Notes: generated by a model from the letters alone, not told the origin. Positions 26,687 to 35,961 are shown, counted from the first letter of the stretch. The stretch: 64,000 nucleotides of DNA from Coprococcus_C hominis (GCF_020687505.1 NZ_JAJEQT010000009.1), one strand, 5' to 3'. Numbers and translations: made by a program.

Positions 26687-26938
26687 ATGGAACAGATTAT
26701 TGCAAAAATCGATGGTATGATGTGTGGTATGTGCGAGTCGCATATGAACGACATGGTAAGAAATAATTTCAAGGTGAAGAAAGTCACTTCTTCCCATGCG
26801 AAGAAGGAGACTGTGATCGTAGCGGAAGAAGGCTTTGATGATGCAAAATTTACAGAAGAAGTTGAGAAGCTTGGCTACAAGGTGCTTGGCATCGAACATC
26901 AGCCTTATGAGAAGAAAGGGTTATTTCACAGAAAATAG
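26687..26938 (+). CDS. Stand-alone HMA domain protein, copper chaperone CopZ-like
   Basis: An 83-residue heavy-metal-associated domain with MCGMC in the first loop, close to the MxCxxC motif of CopZ. The C-terminal tail YEKKGLFHRK is longer and more basic than usual. It probably carries Cu(I) to CopA. The SD is AAGGAGG. It is 50 nt after copA and 10 nt before the MATE gene. Confidence 0.85.
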   Translation: MEQIIAKIDGMMCGMCESHMNDMVRNNFKVKKVTSSHAKKETVIVAEEGFDDAKFTEEVEKLGYKVLGIEHQPYEKKGLFHRK

Positions 26939-26948
26939 CAACTAGCAG

Positions 26949-28247
26949 ATGAACGTGGGAAAGAAACTAAGAAAGTTCATATTTTTAAATGTATTTGCGA
27001 TGATGGGCATGTCGTGCTACATCCTCGCAGATACATTTTTTATCTCCGTGGCAAATGGAACCCTTGGTATTGCAGCATTGAATCTGACACTGCCGGTTTA
27101 TGGGTTGTTATTTGCCATTGGTTCGTTAATCGGGATTGGTTCCGCAACGAGGTATTCGCTCTGCAAGATGACCGATAATGAGACATCGAGGCTGTATTTC
27201 TCAAATGCTGTGATGTTCGCGGTTCTGATCGGAATCGGATTTACACTGCTTGGAAACTTTTTCCCGGCAGAGATTTTGAAGCTGATGGGAGCGGATGCGG
27301 ATATCCTGTCGATCGGAACGGAATATCTGCAGATTGCGATGCTTTTTTCTCCATTTTTTATTGCAAACTATACCTTTACTGCGTTTGTAAGAAATGATAA
27401 TGCACCGAATATCGCGATGGCGGCAACGTTACTCAGCAGTTTGTTCAATATTGTATTTGATTATGTATTTATGTTCCCGATGCACATGGGAATGCGTGGC
27501 GCGGCACTTGCAACCGGCGTGTCACCGATTATCAGCATCGGTATCTGCATGATCCATTATCTATCGAAGAAAAATACGATCGTATTCAAATGGCATCTGC
27601 CGAGCTTCAAACTGCTTGCTTCCGCAGCAGGTCTTGGCGTAGTGGCATTTGTCGGTGAAATCGCAAACAGTATCACAACGCTTGTGTTTAATTTTATTCT
27701 GCTTGCGTTATCCGGAAATAATGCAGTTGCCGCATACGGTGTGATCGCGAACATTGCACTCGTCGGAACGGCAATCTTTAATGGTGTATCGCAGGGCTTA
27801 CAGCCACTTGCGAGTACCTCGTACGGACATGGCGACAAAGAGGATGTCAAGAAGATCTTACGTCAGTCGCTGGTGATCGCAGTTATCCTGTCAATCGTGC
27901 TTGTGTCTGCGGTATGGGTGTTCGCACAGGGACTGGTTGGTATCTTCAACAGTGCCCAGTCGGCGGAGCTAGCGAAGTTTGCCGTGCCGGGACTCCGGAT
28001 TTATTTCTTAGGGTTCTTAGTGGCGGCGGTCAATATTGTACTGGCGGGATTTTTCAGTGCGACCGGACAGGCACTTGCATCTTCCCTGATCGCGGTATCG
28101 CGTGGAATCATTGTGATCAGCCTGATGGCATTCATGCTGTCGAAGCTTTTTGGTGTAACTGGTGTCTGGATGGCATTTCCGGTTACAGAGGTCGTGACAT
28201 TTGGTATTGCGATGGGAATTCAGGGTGTGAGTAAAAGAAAAGAATAG
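26949..28247 (+). CDS. MATE-family efflux transporter
   Basis: A 432-residue membrane protein with about 12 transmembrane helices. It has the two-half MATE architecture (LILADTFFISVANGTLGIAALNLTLPVY-like start, split here as CYILADTFFISVAN and later VSQGLQPLAST). It should export cationic or drug-like compounds with Na+ or H+. It directly follows the copper genes without a promoter that I can see, so it may share their mRNA. No strong ribosome site is visible at 26949, so translation may be coupled to the gene before. Confidence 0.88.
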   Translation: MNVGKKLRKFIFLNVFAMMGMSCYILADTFFISVANGTLGIAALNLTLPVYGLLFAIGSLIGIGSATRYSLCKMTDNETSRLYFSNAVMFAVLIGIGFTLLGNFFPAEILKLMGADADILSIGTEYLQIAMLFSPFFIANYTFTAFVRNDNAPNIAMAATLLSSLFNIVFDYVFMFPMHMGMRGAALATGVSPIISIGICMIHYLSKKNTIVFKWHLPSFKLLASAAGLGVVAFVGEIANSITTLVFNFILLALSGNNAVAAYGVIANIALVGTAIFNGVSQGLQPLASTSYGHGDKEDVKKILRQSLVIAVILSIVLVSAVWVFAQGLVGIFNSAQSAELAKFAVPGLRIYFLGFLVAAVNIVLAGFFSATGQALASSLIAVSRGIIVISLMAFMLSKLFGVTGVWMAFPVTEVVTFGIAMGIQGVSKRKE

Positions 28248-28256
28248 GAGTGGCAT

Positions 28257-29165
28257 ATGACATTACAACAGCTACGGTATGCAGTGACAATTGCAGATAT
28301 GAAGTCGATGAACAAGGCGGCGAGCGAGCTTTTTGTATCGCAACCGGCATTATCGAATACAATTCATGATTTAGAGGAAGAATTACAGATAGAGATCTTT
28401 CTGCGGACGAACCGCGGTATCGTTGTGACAACCGAGGGCGAAGAGTTCTTAAGCTATGCCAGACAGATGGTGGAGCTGCAGCAGATGATGGAAGAAAAAT
28501 ATATGGGTGCTGCAGAACACAAGCGGAAGTTCAGCGTATCCATGCAGCATTATTCCTTCGCAGTGGAGGCGTTCATCAAGCTGGCGCGGAATTTCTCACT
28601 GGACGAGTATGAGCTTGCTGTCCATGAGACGAAGACCGGTGAGGTTATCGAGAATGTCAAGAATTTCCGGAGTGAGCTTGGCATCCTGTATCTGAACAGC
28701 TTCAACCAGAAAGCCATGCAGAAGGTATTTGATGCAAATGAACTGGAGTTTAAACCGTTGTTTGACTGTGCGGTTTATGTGTATCTCGCAAGTGGACATC
28801 CACTTGCGGGGAAGGAGTCCATTTCCTTCTCGGATTTAGAACCGTATCCGTGCCTGTCATTTGAGCAGGGCAATAAGAATTCCTTTTATTTTGCGGAGGA
28901 GGTATTAAGTAACCTCGAATATAAGCAGACGATCAAGGCGGACGACCGTGCGACGATGTTAAATCTGATGACAGGGTTAAACGGCTACACCTTATGTTCC
29001 GGTATTATCTGTGAGGAGTTAAACGGCGATGGGTATACGGCAGTACCGTTTGCAGCCGAGGAGACGATGACGATTGGGTATTTGAAACGGAAGGGAATCC
29101 CGCTCAGCCATCTTGGAAGCCGCTATATTGAGATCTTGAAGCAGTATGAAAAGCACTGCAAATGA
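28257..29165 (+). CDS. LysR-family transcriptional regulator
   Basis: A 302-residue protein. The N-terminal winged HTH (MTLQQLRYAVTIADMKSMNKAASELFVSQPALS-type, residues 1-60) and the downstream dimerisation helix are typical. A periplasmic-binding-like effector domain follows (about 90-290). It begins 10 nt after the MATE gene on the same strand; LysR genes are more often divergent from their targets. The effector is unknown. Confidence 0.92.
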   Translation: MTLQQLRYAVTIADMKSMNKAASELFVSQPALSNTIHDLEEELQIEIFLRTNRGIVVTTEGEEFLSYARQMVELQQMMEEKYMGAAEHKRKFSVSMQHYSFAVEAFIKLARNFSLDEYELAVHETKTGEVIENVKNFRSELGILYLNSFNQKAMQKVFDANELEFKPLFDCAVYVYLASGHPLAGKESISFSDLEPYPCLSFEQGNKNSFYFAEEVLSNLEYKQTIKADDRATMLNLMTGLNGYTLCSGIICEELNGDGYTAVPFAAEETMTIGYLKRKGIPLSHLGSRYIEILKQYEKHCK

Positions 29166-29198
29166 AATTTATTCTCATTATAAATGAGGGTGGTTTCG

Positions 29199-29227
29199 TT
29201 GACTTTTGAAACATGTCTGATTATAAT
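29199..29227 (+). promoter_or_regulatory. Promoter of the iscS-iscU operon
   Basis: TTGACT (29199-29204), a 17-nt spacer, then TATAAT (29222-29227). The start codon of iscS is 44 nt further on, with AAGGAGG before it. I see no IscR-type palindrome. Confidence 0.75.
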
Positions 29228-29270
29228 TTTTCATGGACAAAAGTAAAGAATTAAGGAGGCATTCATAGCA

Positions 29271-30455
29271 ATGAGTGAGTTAATTTATTTAGATAATGCG
29301 GCGACAACGAAAGTTGCACCGGAAGTATATGAAGCAATGAATCCGTATTTCGAAGAGTACTATGGAAATGCGGCAAGTGTATACCGCTTTGCCGGCGAGA
29401 GCAAGAAAGCGGTGGAAGATGCCAGAAAGGAAGTTGCGGATTTTCTTGGCGCAAAGCCAAATGAGATTTATTTCACGGGTGGCGGAAGCGAGTCAGATAA
29501 CTGGGCTTTGAAAGGAATCGCATTTTCCCAGAGAAAGAAAGGAAAACATATCATCACGTCTGCCATCGAACATCATGCAATCCTGCATACATGCGAGTAT
29601 CTAGAGAAGCTTGGTTATGAGATTACGTATGTCGGCGTGGATGAAAATGGTATCATCAAATTAGATGAGCTTGAAAAATCAATCCGCGAGGATACAATTC
29701 TGATTTCGGTGATGTTTGCAAATAACGAGATCGGAAGCATCCAGCCAATCAAGGAGATTGGCGAGATCGCGAAGAAGCATAAGGTTCTCTTCCATACAGA
29801 TGCGGTACAGGCATATGGACATGTGCCAATCAATGTGGATGAATGCCATATTGATATGCTTTCTGCCAGCGGTCATAAGATCAACGGACCAAAAGGAATC
29901 GGTATCATGTACCTTAGAAATGGTGTGCAGATTGAGTCCTTTGTCCATGGTGGTGCACAGGAGCGTGGAAAGCGTGCCGGTACACACAATACACCGGGTA
30001 TCGTAGGCTTTGGCCGTGCGACAACACTTGCAAAAGAGAAGATGGAAGAGCGTACAAAGAAGGAAGTCGAGTTGCGTGATTACCTGATCAAGCGTGTCTT
30101 AGATGAGGTTCCATATACGAAGTTAAATGGCGACAAGGTAAAGCGTCTGCCAAACAACGTAAACTTCAGCTTCCGGTTCATCGAGGGTGAGTCACTTCTG
30201 ATCATGCTCGACCAGAAGGGTATCTGTGCATCCAGTGGTTCCGCATGTACATCCGGATCACTCGATCCATCGCATGTATTGCTTGCCATTGGTCTGCCAC
30301 ATGAGATCGCACACGGATCACTTCGCCTGACATTATCCGATGAGACAACAAAGGAAGAAATCGACTATACAGTAGAGGCAATCAAGACGGTTGTAGAGCG
30401 TCTGCGCAGTATGTCACCGCTTTACGAGGACTTCGTAAAGAAGAACAAGCAGTAA
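29271..30455 (+). CDS. iscS: Cysteine desulfurase IscS/NifS
   Basis: A 394-residue PLP enzyme that takes sulfur from cysteine as a persulfide. It has YLDNAATTKVAPEV, PLP-binding Lys203 (SASGHKINGPKG) and the active-site loop SSGSACTSGS with Cys326, as in class I desulfurases. Paired with iscU it forms the house ISC-type system. It is also the likely sulfur source for BioB and the TtcA-type enzyme earlier in the window. Confidence 0.95.
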   Translation: MSELIYLDNAATTKVAPEVYEAMNPYFEEYYGNAASVYRFAGESKKAVEDARKEVADFLGAKPNEIYFTGGGSESDNWALKGIAFSQRKKGKHIITSAIEHHAILHTCEYLEKLGYEITYVGVDENGIIKLDELEKSIREDTILISVMFANNEIGSIQPIKEIGEIAKKHKVLFHTDAVQAYGHVPINVDECHIDMLSASGHKINGPKGIGIMYLRNGVQIESFVHGGAQERGKRAGTHNTPGIVGFGRATTLAKEKMEERTKKEVELRDYLIKRVLDEVPYTKLNGDKVKRLPNNVNFSFRFIEGESLLIMLDQKGICASSGSACTSGSLDPSHVLLAIGLPHEIAHGSLRLTLSDETTKEEIDYTVEAIKTVVERLRSMSPLYEDFVKKNKQ

Positions 30456-30497
30456 GTTCATACACGGGATACTGATTATATTTAGGAGGTAATGACG

Positions 30498-30965
30498 ATG
30501 AGTCAGATTATAGATTACAGTGAAGAAGTTATGGAACACTTCACCAACCCAAGAAACGTAGGAGAAATCGAGAACGCCAGTGGTGTCGGTACAGTCGGAA
30601 ATGCGAAATGTGGCGATATTATGCGTATTTATCTTGATGTCGATGACAACCAGATCATCCGTGACTGCAAGTTCAAGACATTTGGCTGCGGTGCCGCTGT
30701 TGCAACAAGCAGTATGGCAACGGAGATGATCAAGGGCAAGTCCATCCAGGAAGCATTGAAGCTTACGAATAAGGCAGTTATGGAAGCACTTGGCGGATTG
30801 CCACCGGTCAAGGTACACTGTTCCCTGCTTGCAGAGGAGGCAGTTCATGCAGCACTCTGGGATTATGCACAGAAGCACAACATCACGATCGAAGGCTTAA
30901 AGCCCCCGGTGAATGATATCGATGAGACCGAAGCTTTCTACGAGATGCCGGGTGCAAATGATTAG
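30498..30965 (+). CDS. iscU: Iron-sulfur scaffold IscU/NifU
   Basis: A 155-residue scaffold on which 2Fe-2S clusters are built. The three ligands are Cys38 (NAKCGD), Cys64 (FGCGAA) and Cys108 (KVHCSL), with the extra His107. The C-terminus extends past the usual IscU end (NITIEGLKPPVNDIDE...), a common feature in Clostridia. ATG 30498 has AGGAGG 8 nt upstream; ATG 30492 would leave 2 nt. It is the second gene of the operon. Confidence 0.95.
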   Translation: MSQIIDYSEEVMEHFTNPRNVGEIENASGVGTVGNAKCGDIMRIYLDVDDNQIIRDCKFKTFGCGAAVATSSMATEMIKGKSIQEALKLTNKAVMEALGGLPPVKVHCSLLAEEAVHAALWDYAQKHNITIEGLKPPVNDIDETEAFYEMPGAND

Positions 30966-31043
30966 AAATTTAATTCTATGAGAAGGCTTGCCACAGACGA
31001 TTATGTATTGATTTACCGGGGATAGATATATGGGAGGAAATCT

Positions 31044-31481
31044 GTGATTTATACGAGTATGACAATCAAAGCAATGAAGCTTGCTTACAAAGCACACGAA
31101 GGTCAGGTGGACAGAAGTGGTGTGCCGTATATCTTTCATCCGATTCATCTGGCAGAACAGATGGATGAGGAGATAAGCTGTACGGTGGCACTTCTTCATG
31201 ATGTTGTGGAAGATACGGAAGTCACACTTGCGGAGTTAGAACAGGCGTTTCCTCCGGCAGTAACGGAAGCTGTATGTCTCCTGACACATGACAAATCCGT
31301 TGATTATTATGATTATGTCCGGAATCTGAAACCGAATGTGATAGCAAAGAAAGTAAAACTCGCAGATCTCGCGCATAATTCCGATGAGATCCGCTCGAAG
31401 GCGGCCGGCTGCTCCGAAAAGCAGATTCTGCATTGGAGAGAGAAGTACAGCCGGGCAAAAGAAATTTTGTTATCTGAGTAA
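31044..31481 (+). CDS. Small HD-domain phosphohydrolase, ppGpp-hydrolase (MESH1)-like
   Basis: A 145-residue protein with the HD signature of the RelA/SpoT hydrolase domain: RSGVPYIFHPIHLAEQM, then ALLHDVVEDTE, then KLADLAHN. The metal-binding His, His-Asp and late Asp are all visible. There is no synthetase or TGS domain, so it is a small alarmone-hydrolase type. GTG 31044 is taken as the start because GGGAGGA lies 5 nt upstream. It is convergent with the galR-type gene, with 5 nt between the stops. Confidence 0.8.
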   Translation: MIYTSMTIKAMKLAYKAHEGQVDRSGVPYIFHPIHLAEQMDEEISCTVALLHDVVEDTEVTLAELEQAFPPAVTEAVCLLTHDKSVDYYDYVRNLKPNVIAKKVKLADLAHNSDEIRSKAAGCSEKQILHWREKYSRAKEILLSE

Positions 31482-31486
31482 AACTA

Positions 31487-32500
31487 TCAGCAGTTCTCTT
31501 TGACGCGGGCGCAGGATTCCCGGATGACAAGCGGACATGGAATTTTAGCTTTTAAAGGTGTCTTGATGCTTAAGTTCGATGCAACATAGACAAGATTCGC
31601 ACCATGCTGTCCCATATCATAGGATGGGGCATGAATGGTCGTAAGCGGAGGGGTTATGAACGTACTGGACTCTTCGTCGTTGAATCCAACGATGGAGATA
31701 TCCCGTGGGATTTTATAACCTCTTTCTTTGATTGCTTTCATAGCACCTAATGCAATCGCATCGTTTGCTGCAAATACAGCTGTTGGCAGGTTGCCGCTGT
31801 CGAGCAGATCCATCATCATATCATAGCCGGATTTGGCAGTGAAACTGCCTTCCCGCACATATGTCTCGGCATCCATTTCCCGGTGTTCCATGTATTTCTT
31901 ATAAGCAACAGTTCTTGCGTCAATAAGACGTTCCCCATCTCCGACATATTCACATCCGACAAGCAGGGCAATCTTCGTATGACCAAGTCCGGTCAGATAG
32001 TCCATGACGTCATAGACGGCACGTTCAAAATCAAGCGTTAAGGATGTAATGTTATATTCATCGACAACCATATCCAGAAATACAATATTGCTGCAGATAC
32101 CAAGAAATGTATCAATTTCTTTTTTGGAGAACTTGCCAAGACAGATTAATCCATTCACGGAGGCAAGCTGCTTAAGACCATCCGGTTCATTTGGAAAAAT
32201 ACGTACGACGCGGATGGCATTTTTCATACAAAAATCTTCCACACCCTGTCTGACTCGGAGATAGTAGCTGTCCTTTAATTCCTGCTCCGCCGTATACCAG
32301 AGTACGATTCCCATTGTAAATGTATTTTTTGCCATCGCTTTTGTGCGGGAGGATTTGGTATAGTTTAATTTTCTGGCAATCGCAAGCACATGTTCCCGCG
32401 TTTCCGGAGCGACACTTAAGGTAGCATCATTATTTAAAATTCTGGATACGGCACCTGCCGATACGCCAGCTTCTTTTGCAATATCACGAATGGTAGCCAT
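31487..32500 (-). CDS. galR: LacI-family repressor of the gal genes
   Basis: A 337-residue protein. The LacI HTH and hinge (IRDIAKEAGVSAGAVSRILN) are followed by a sugar-binding domain of the periplasmic type (VFAANDAIALGAMKAIKERG, SIVGFNDEESS). It is divergent from galK. The intergenic region holds GTTTACTAAAC palindromes at both promoters, which fits a repressor of galK and of itself. The gene symbol rests on this context; the effector is probably galactose or a derivative. Confidence 0.82.
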   Translation of the reverse strand: MATIRDIAKEAGVSAGAVSRILNNDATLSVAPETREHVLAIARKLNYTKSSRTKAMAKNTFTMGIVLWYTAEQELKDSYYLRVRQGVEDFCMKNAIRVVRIFPNEPDGLKQLASVNGLICLGKFSKKEIDTFLGICSNIVFLDMVVDEYNITSLTLDFERAVYDVMDYLTGLGHTKIALLVGCEYVGDGERLIDARTVAYKKYMEHREMDAETYVREGSFTAKSGYDMMMDLLDSGNLPTAVFAANDAIALGAMKAIKERGYKIPRDISIVGFNDEESSTFITPPLTTIHAPSYDMGQHGANLVYVASNLSIKTPLKAKIPCPLVIRESCARVKENC

Positions 32501-32519
32501 AGAAAACTCCTTTCAATAT

Positions 32520-32530
32520 GTTTACTAAAC
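32520..32530. promoter_or_regulatory. GalR-type operator near the galR start
   Basis: GTTTACTAAAC, an 11-bp palindrome 20 nt from the galR start codon, placed for autorepression. An identical copy is at 32611-32621. Confidence 0.7.
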
Positions 32531-32580
32531 AAAATATACCACATATAATATGAAAAAGTCTATATTAATTTGAAAAATAT

Positions 32581-32633
32581 TATAGTAAACTTTAGTAAAA
32601 AGGTTGACACGTTTACTAAACACATGATATATT
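32581..32633 (+). promoter_or_regulatory. galK promoter with two operators
   Basis: TTGACA (32604-32609), an 18-nt spacer, then the extended -10 TGATATATT (hexamer 32628-32633). GTTTACTAAAC (32611-32621) fills the spacer. A related site, AGTAAACTTTAGTAAA, lies just upstream (32584-32599). Binding in the spacer would exclude RNA polymerase directly. Confidence 0.8.
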
Positions 32634-32656
32634 GGGTGTAACAAGGAGGAACCGGT

Positions 32657-32719
32657 ATGATTGTATTCGGAACCGGTTCTGGCGACTTACTGCAACGAGA
32701 TAGTTATACATGTGATTAA
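32657..32719 (+). CDS. Putative 20-codon leader peptide upstream of galK
   Basis: ATG to TAA, 20 residues: MIVFGTGSGDLLQRDSYTCD. It has a strong AAGGAGG site 7 nt upstream, better than many real genes here. Its start codon lies in the loop of the inverted repeat GAACCGGT (32649-32656) / ACCGGTTC (32672-32679). Its stop overlaps the galK ribosome site (TTAAAGGAGG), 12 nt before the galK ATG, so terminating ribosomes could couple to galK. It is either a true small protein or a regulatory uORF. Confidence 0.5.
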   Translation: MIVFGTGSGDLLQRDSYTCD

Positions 32720-32731
32720 AGGAGGAACGAT

Positions 32732-34018
32732 ATGATACAGACAACAGAATTAAAGAAGAATCTACAGGCAGGTGCATATGATGATGTATTGCTTGATATC
32801 TATGTGGATGCAGATGTGCTTCCATATCAGAAGGATCGTTATGTGGCAGCGATTGAAACGTATGAGAAGTTATATGGAGCAGATGCAGTGGAAATCTATA
32901 GTGCACCGGGCAGAAGTGAGATTGGCGGAAACCATACTGATCATCAGCATGGTGAGGTACTAGCAACATCCATCAACTTAGATGCAATCGCAATCGTGAA
33001 GAAGCTTCCGGACATGCAGATTCGTCTTGTATCGGATGGCTATGATGAGATCGTAATTGACGGAAATGATCTTTCTCTTAAGGAAGAGGAGAAGGAAACG
33101 ACAACCGCTCTGATTAAGGGTGTGCTTGCGGGAGCGAAGGAACGAGGCTACGCAGTTGGCGGATTCCAGGCATATATCACAAGTGATGTCTTAATCGGTG
33201 CAGGACTTTCCTCTTCAGCGGCCTTCGAGACAGTGATTGGAACAATTGTTTCTTATCTATATAATGATGGCACGATTGATGCAGTCACAATCGCAATTAT
33301 CGGACAGTATGCAGAGAATGTGTATTTCGGAAAGCCTTGCGGATTGATGGATCAGATAGCATGTTCGGTAGGAAATCTTGTACACATTGATTTTGCAGAT
33401 GTGAAGAATCCAAAGGTGGAGAAAGTAGCGTTTGACATGAATGCATACGGATACAGCCTTTGTATCACAGATACGAAGGGCTCCCATGCAGATCTGACCG
33501 CCGATTATGCAGCCATTCCGACAGAGATGAAAGCCGTTGCATCATATTTTGGCAAGGAAGTCCTTCTTGGACTTACGATTGAGGATATCTTAAGCCACGC
33601 ACAGGAGCTGCGCGAGAAGCTTGGTGATCGCGCCGTATTGCGAGCCCTGCATTTCTTATGTGAGGATGTGCGTGTAGAAGAGGAAATAGATGCGTTAAAG
33701 GCAGGTAATATCGATGCATTCCTGCAGAAGGTAAAGGAATCCGGCGATTCTTCGTTCAAATATCTGCAGAATGTCTACACAAGCCATGATGTGATGCATC
33801 AGAACGTGTCACTGGCGCTGGCGGTCAGCGAGATCGCGCTTGCAGGTGGAGCTGGCGTTGCCCGTGTGCATGGCGGTGGATTCGCAGGTACGATTCAGGC
33901 ATTTGTGAAAAACGAGGCTGTATCCGGATATCGTGCAGCGATGGATCGGTTGTTCGGTGCAGATGCGTGCAAGGTGCTTAAGATCCGTAAGTATGGTGGT
34001 ATGAAGGTGCTGGCGTAA
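32732..34018 (+). CDS. galK: Galactokinase GalK
   Basis: A 428-residue GHMP kinase that phosphorylates galactose at C1. It has the galactose-binding signature GRSEIGGNHTDHQHG, the ATP loop GAGLSSSAAFE and the C-terminal GGAGVARVHGGGFAG. It is about 35 residues longer than the E. coli enzyme, mainly at the N-terminus, as is usual in this clostridial subgroup. It belongs to a Leloir cluster with galT downstream; no galE or galM is in the window. Confidence 0.95.
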   Translation: MIQTTELKKNLQAGAYDDVLLDIYVDADVLPYQKDRYVAAIETYEKLYGADAVEIYSAPGRSEIGGNHTDHQHGEVLATSINLDAIAIVKKLPDMQIRLVSDGYDEIVIDGNDLSLKEEEKETTTALIKGVLAGAKERGYAVGGFQAYITSDVLIGAGLSSSAAFETVIGTIVSYLYNDGTIDAVTIAIIGQYAENVYFGKPCGLMDQIACSVGNLVHIDFADVKNPKVEKVAFDMNAYGYSLCITDTKGSHADLTADYAAIPTEMKAVASYFGKEVLLGLTIEDILSHAQELREKLGDRAVLRALHFLCEDVRVEEEIDALKAGNIDAFLQKVKESGDSSFKYLQNVYTSHDVMHQNVSLALAVSEIALAGGAGVARVHGGGFAGTIQAFVKNEAVSGYRAAMDRLFGADACKVLKIRKYGGMKVLA

Positions 34019-34175
34019 TTTTTGCGATGGTAGTGATGTGACAGGAAAGAATGTTGATATAGAAGCATGATGATTTGAAAAGCATGTGACATCACATATA
34101 TAAAACCGCCGGTTTAGATGAAACGGACGTTTTGCTTGTAAAATAAGATGGAAGATAAAGAATGGAGGAATCACT

Positions 34176-35666
34176 ATGATTACAGATCTGATTCGTGAAT
34201 TAGTGATATATGGTAAGAACAATGGTCTGATCTGCGAGGCAGATGAGGTGTATGCGACGAACCGTCTGCTGGAGTTGTTTGATGTAATGGAGTATGAGGA
34301 GAACCCGGAGATTACAGAGTCAAGAGCTGTCTGTGAGATTTTAGAGGACATGATGACATATGCGCATGAAAATGGCATCATGAAAGAAGATACCATAACA
34401 GCAAAGGATTTGTTCGATACGAAGATTATGGGCTGTATTACGCCACCGCCAAGTGTGGTACGGGCAGAATTCGCGAAGCGTTATGCGGAAAGCCCGAAGG
34501 AAGCAACCAATTATTATTACCAGTTTAGTCAGGCGACGAACTATATCCGGAAAGACCGTATCGCAAAAGATGAGAAATGGGTGACTGACACTGAATATGG
34601 TCCAATCGACATCACGATCAATCTGTCCAAACCGGAGAAGGATCCGCGCGATATCGCGAAGGCCGGACAGGCGAAGAAATCCGGATATCCGGCTTGCCTG
34701 CTTTGCAAGGAGAATGAAGGCTACGCAGGACATTTCTCACACCCGGCAAGACAGAATCACCGTGTGATTCCAATCAAGCTGGATGGACAGAACTATTATT
34801 TACAGTATTCGCCATATGTATATTACAACGAGCATTGCATCATCTTCAATGAGCAGCATATCCCAATGAAGATTGATTATGCGGTGTTCCGCAAACTTTT
34901 GGATTTTGTCAGACAGTACCCACATTATATGGCTGGTTCCAATGCAGACCTTCCAATCGTCGGTGGTTCGATCCTGAGCCATGACCATTTTCAGGGTGGT
35001 GGCTATGTGTTCGCAATGGCAAAGGCAGATTATGAGCGTAAGTTTGTGATTCCGGGATTTGAGAGTGTCACAGCCGGTATTGTGAAATGGCCGATGTCAG
35101 TCATCCGTCTGCAGGGCGATGATATGGAAGTGATGGCGAAAGCTGCCGACCATATCCTTACAAGCTGGCGGGCATACACGGATGCGGATGCATTTATCTT
35201 CAGTGAGACGGACGGTGTCCCACACAATACGATTACACCGATTGCGCGGATGCATGACGATAAGCTCGAATTGGATCTTGTACTCCGTAACAACATTACA
35301 ACCGAGAAATGTCCGTGGGGCGTTTATCATCCATCGGCAGACCTGCATCATATTAAGAAGGAAAATATTGGTCTGATCGAGGTTATGGGACTTGCCGTAC
35401 TTCCAGCACGTCTGAAGGGCGAGATGGCAGAATTATCCAAGGCAATATTAGCAGGCGAGGATATCCGCAAGAATGCACTCATTGAGAAGCACGCAGACTG
35501 GGTAGATTCATGGATTGGCAATTATGAGATTACCGCGGAGAATATCACAGAGATCCTGCACGACGAGATCAGCAAGGTATTCGTAAAGGTACTTGAATGT
35601 GCAGGCGTATATAAGCGGACAGAAGAGGGACAGGCTGCGTTTATGCGGTTTGTGGATTCTTTGTAG
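34176..35666 (+). CDS. galT: Galactose-1-phosphate uridylyltransferase, class II
   Basis: A 496-residue protein that converts galactose-1-phosphate plus UDP-glucose to UDP-galactose plus glucose-1-phosphate. Its length and sequence are those of the Firmicutes class II form (GCITPPPSVVRAEF, NYYYQFSQATNYIRKDRI). The active-site His region is ILSHDHFQGGGYVF. The SD is TGGAGGA. The 157-bp gap after galK holds a 10-of-11 inverted repeat, GTGATGTGACA/TGTGACATCAC (34033-34095), and two small hairpins. I find no clear promoter there, so it is probably co-transcribed with galK. Confidence 0.94.
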   Translation: MITDLIRELVIYGKNNGLICEADEVYATNRLLELFDVMEYEENPEITESRAVCEILEDMMTYAHENGIMKEDTITAKDLFDTKIMGCITPPPSVVRAEFAKRYAESPKEATNYYYQFSQATNYIRKDRIAKDEKWVTDTEYGPIDITINLSKPEKDPRDIAKAGQAKKSGYPACLLCKENEGYAGHFSHPARQNHRVIPIKLDGQNYYLQYSPYVYYNEHCIIFNEQHIPMKIDYAVFRKLLDFVRQYPHYMAGSNADLPIVGGSILSHDHFQGGGYVFAMAKADYERKFVIPGFESVTAGIVKWPMSVIRLQGDDMEVMAKAADHILTSWRAYTDADAFIFSETDGVPHNTITPIARMHDDKLELDLVLRNNITTEKCPWGVYHPSADLHHIKKENIGLIEVMGLAVLPARLKGEMAELSKAILAGEDIRKNALIEKHADWVDSWIGNYEITAENITEILHDEISKVFVKVLECAGVYKRTEEGQAAFMRFVDSL

Positions 35667-35761
35667 GAATAAGGACTGAACATTCTGATAATTATAGTTT
35701 TGATTGTGGATATGATTATTAGATGTGATTATATAGGGCTTTTTAGAAATTATGGTGGAGA

Positions 35762-35794
35762 CAGGAATGCGGTTTATGAAGGCATTCCTGTTTT
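35762..35794 (+). terminator. galT terminator
   Basis: CAGGAATGC / GCATTCCTG, a 9-bp perfect stem with an 11-nt loop, followed by TTTTCGCTTT. It lies 96 nt after the galT stop. Confidence 0.7.
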
Positions 35795-35848
35795 CGCTTT
35801 ATGAATTCCTGCTGGCAGGCTGAAATTTTAATCAGTAGCAAATTTTCT

Positions 35849-35911
35849 GTTTGGAGCAAGTATATGAAAAAAGAAGAGAATACTCCAAACGCGGACTCAA
35901 ACGGACTCAAA
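35849..35911. repeat. Inverted repeat plus tandem 10-bp repeat beside the tRNA-Gly pair
   Basis: GTTTGGAG (35849-35856) and CTCCAAAC (35883-35890) form an 8-bp inverted repeat around a 26-bp purine-rich centre. CGGACTCAAA is then repeated exactly twice (35892-35911). No gene uses this stretch. It sits just past the terminator of the tRNA genes, a place where integrases often act, so an old attachment site is possible. The rest of the gap (35667-35928) holds only the galT terminator. Confidence 0.4.
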
Positions 35912-35921
35912 TTGCATAAAA

Positions 35922-35961
35922 TAAAAAATCCGTAAAGCTAGTATTATCAATGCTTTACGGA
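35922..35961 (-). terminator. Terminator of the tRNA-Gly operon
   Basis: On the minus strand: TCCGTAAAGC / GCTTTACGGA with a 13-nt loop, followed by TTTTTTAT. It starts 11 nt after the 3' end of the distal tRNA. Confidence 0.85.
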
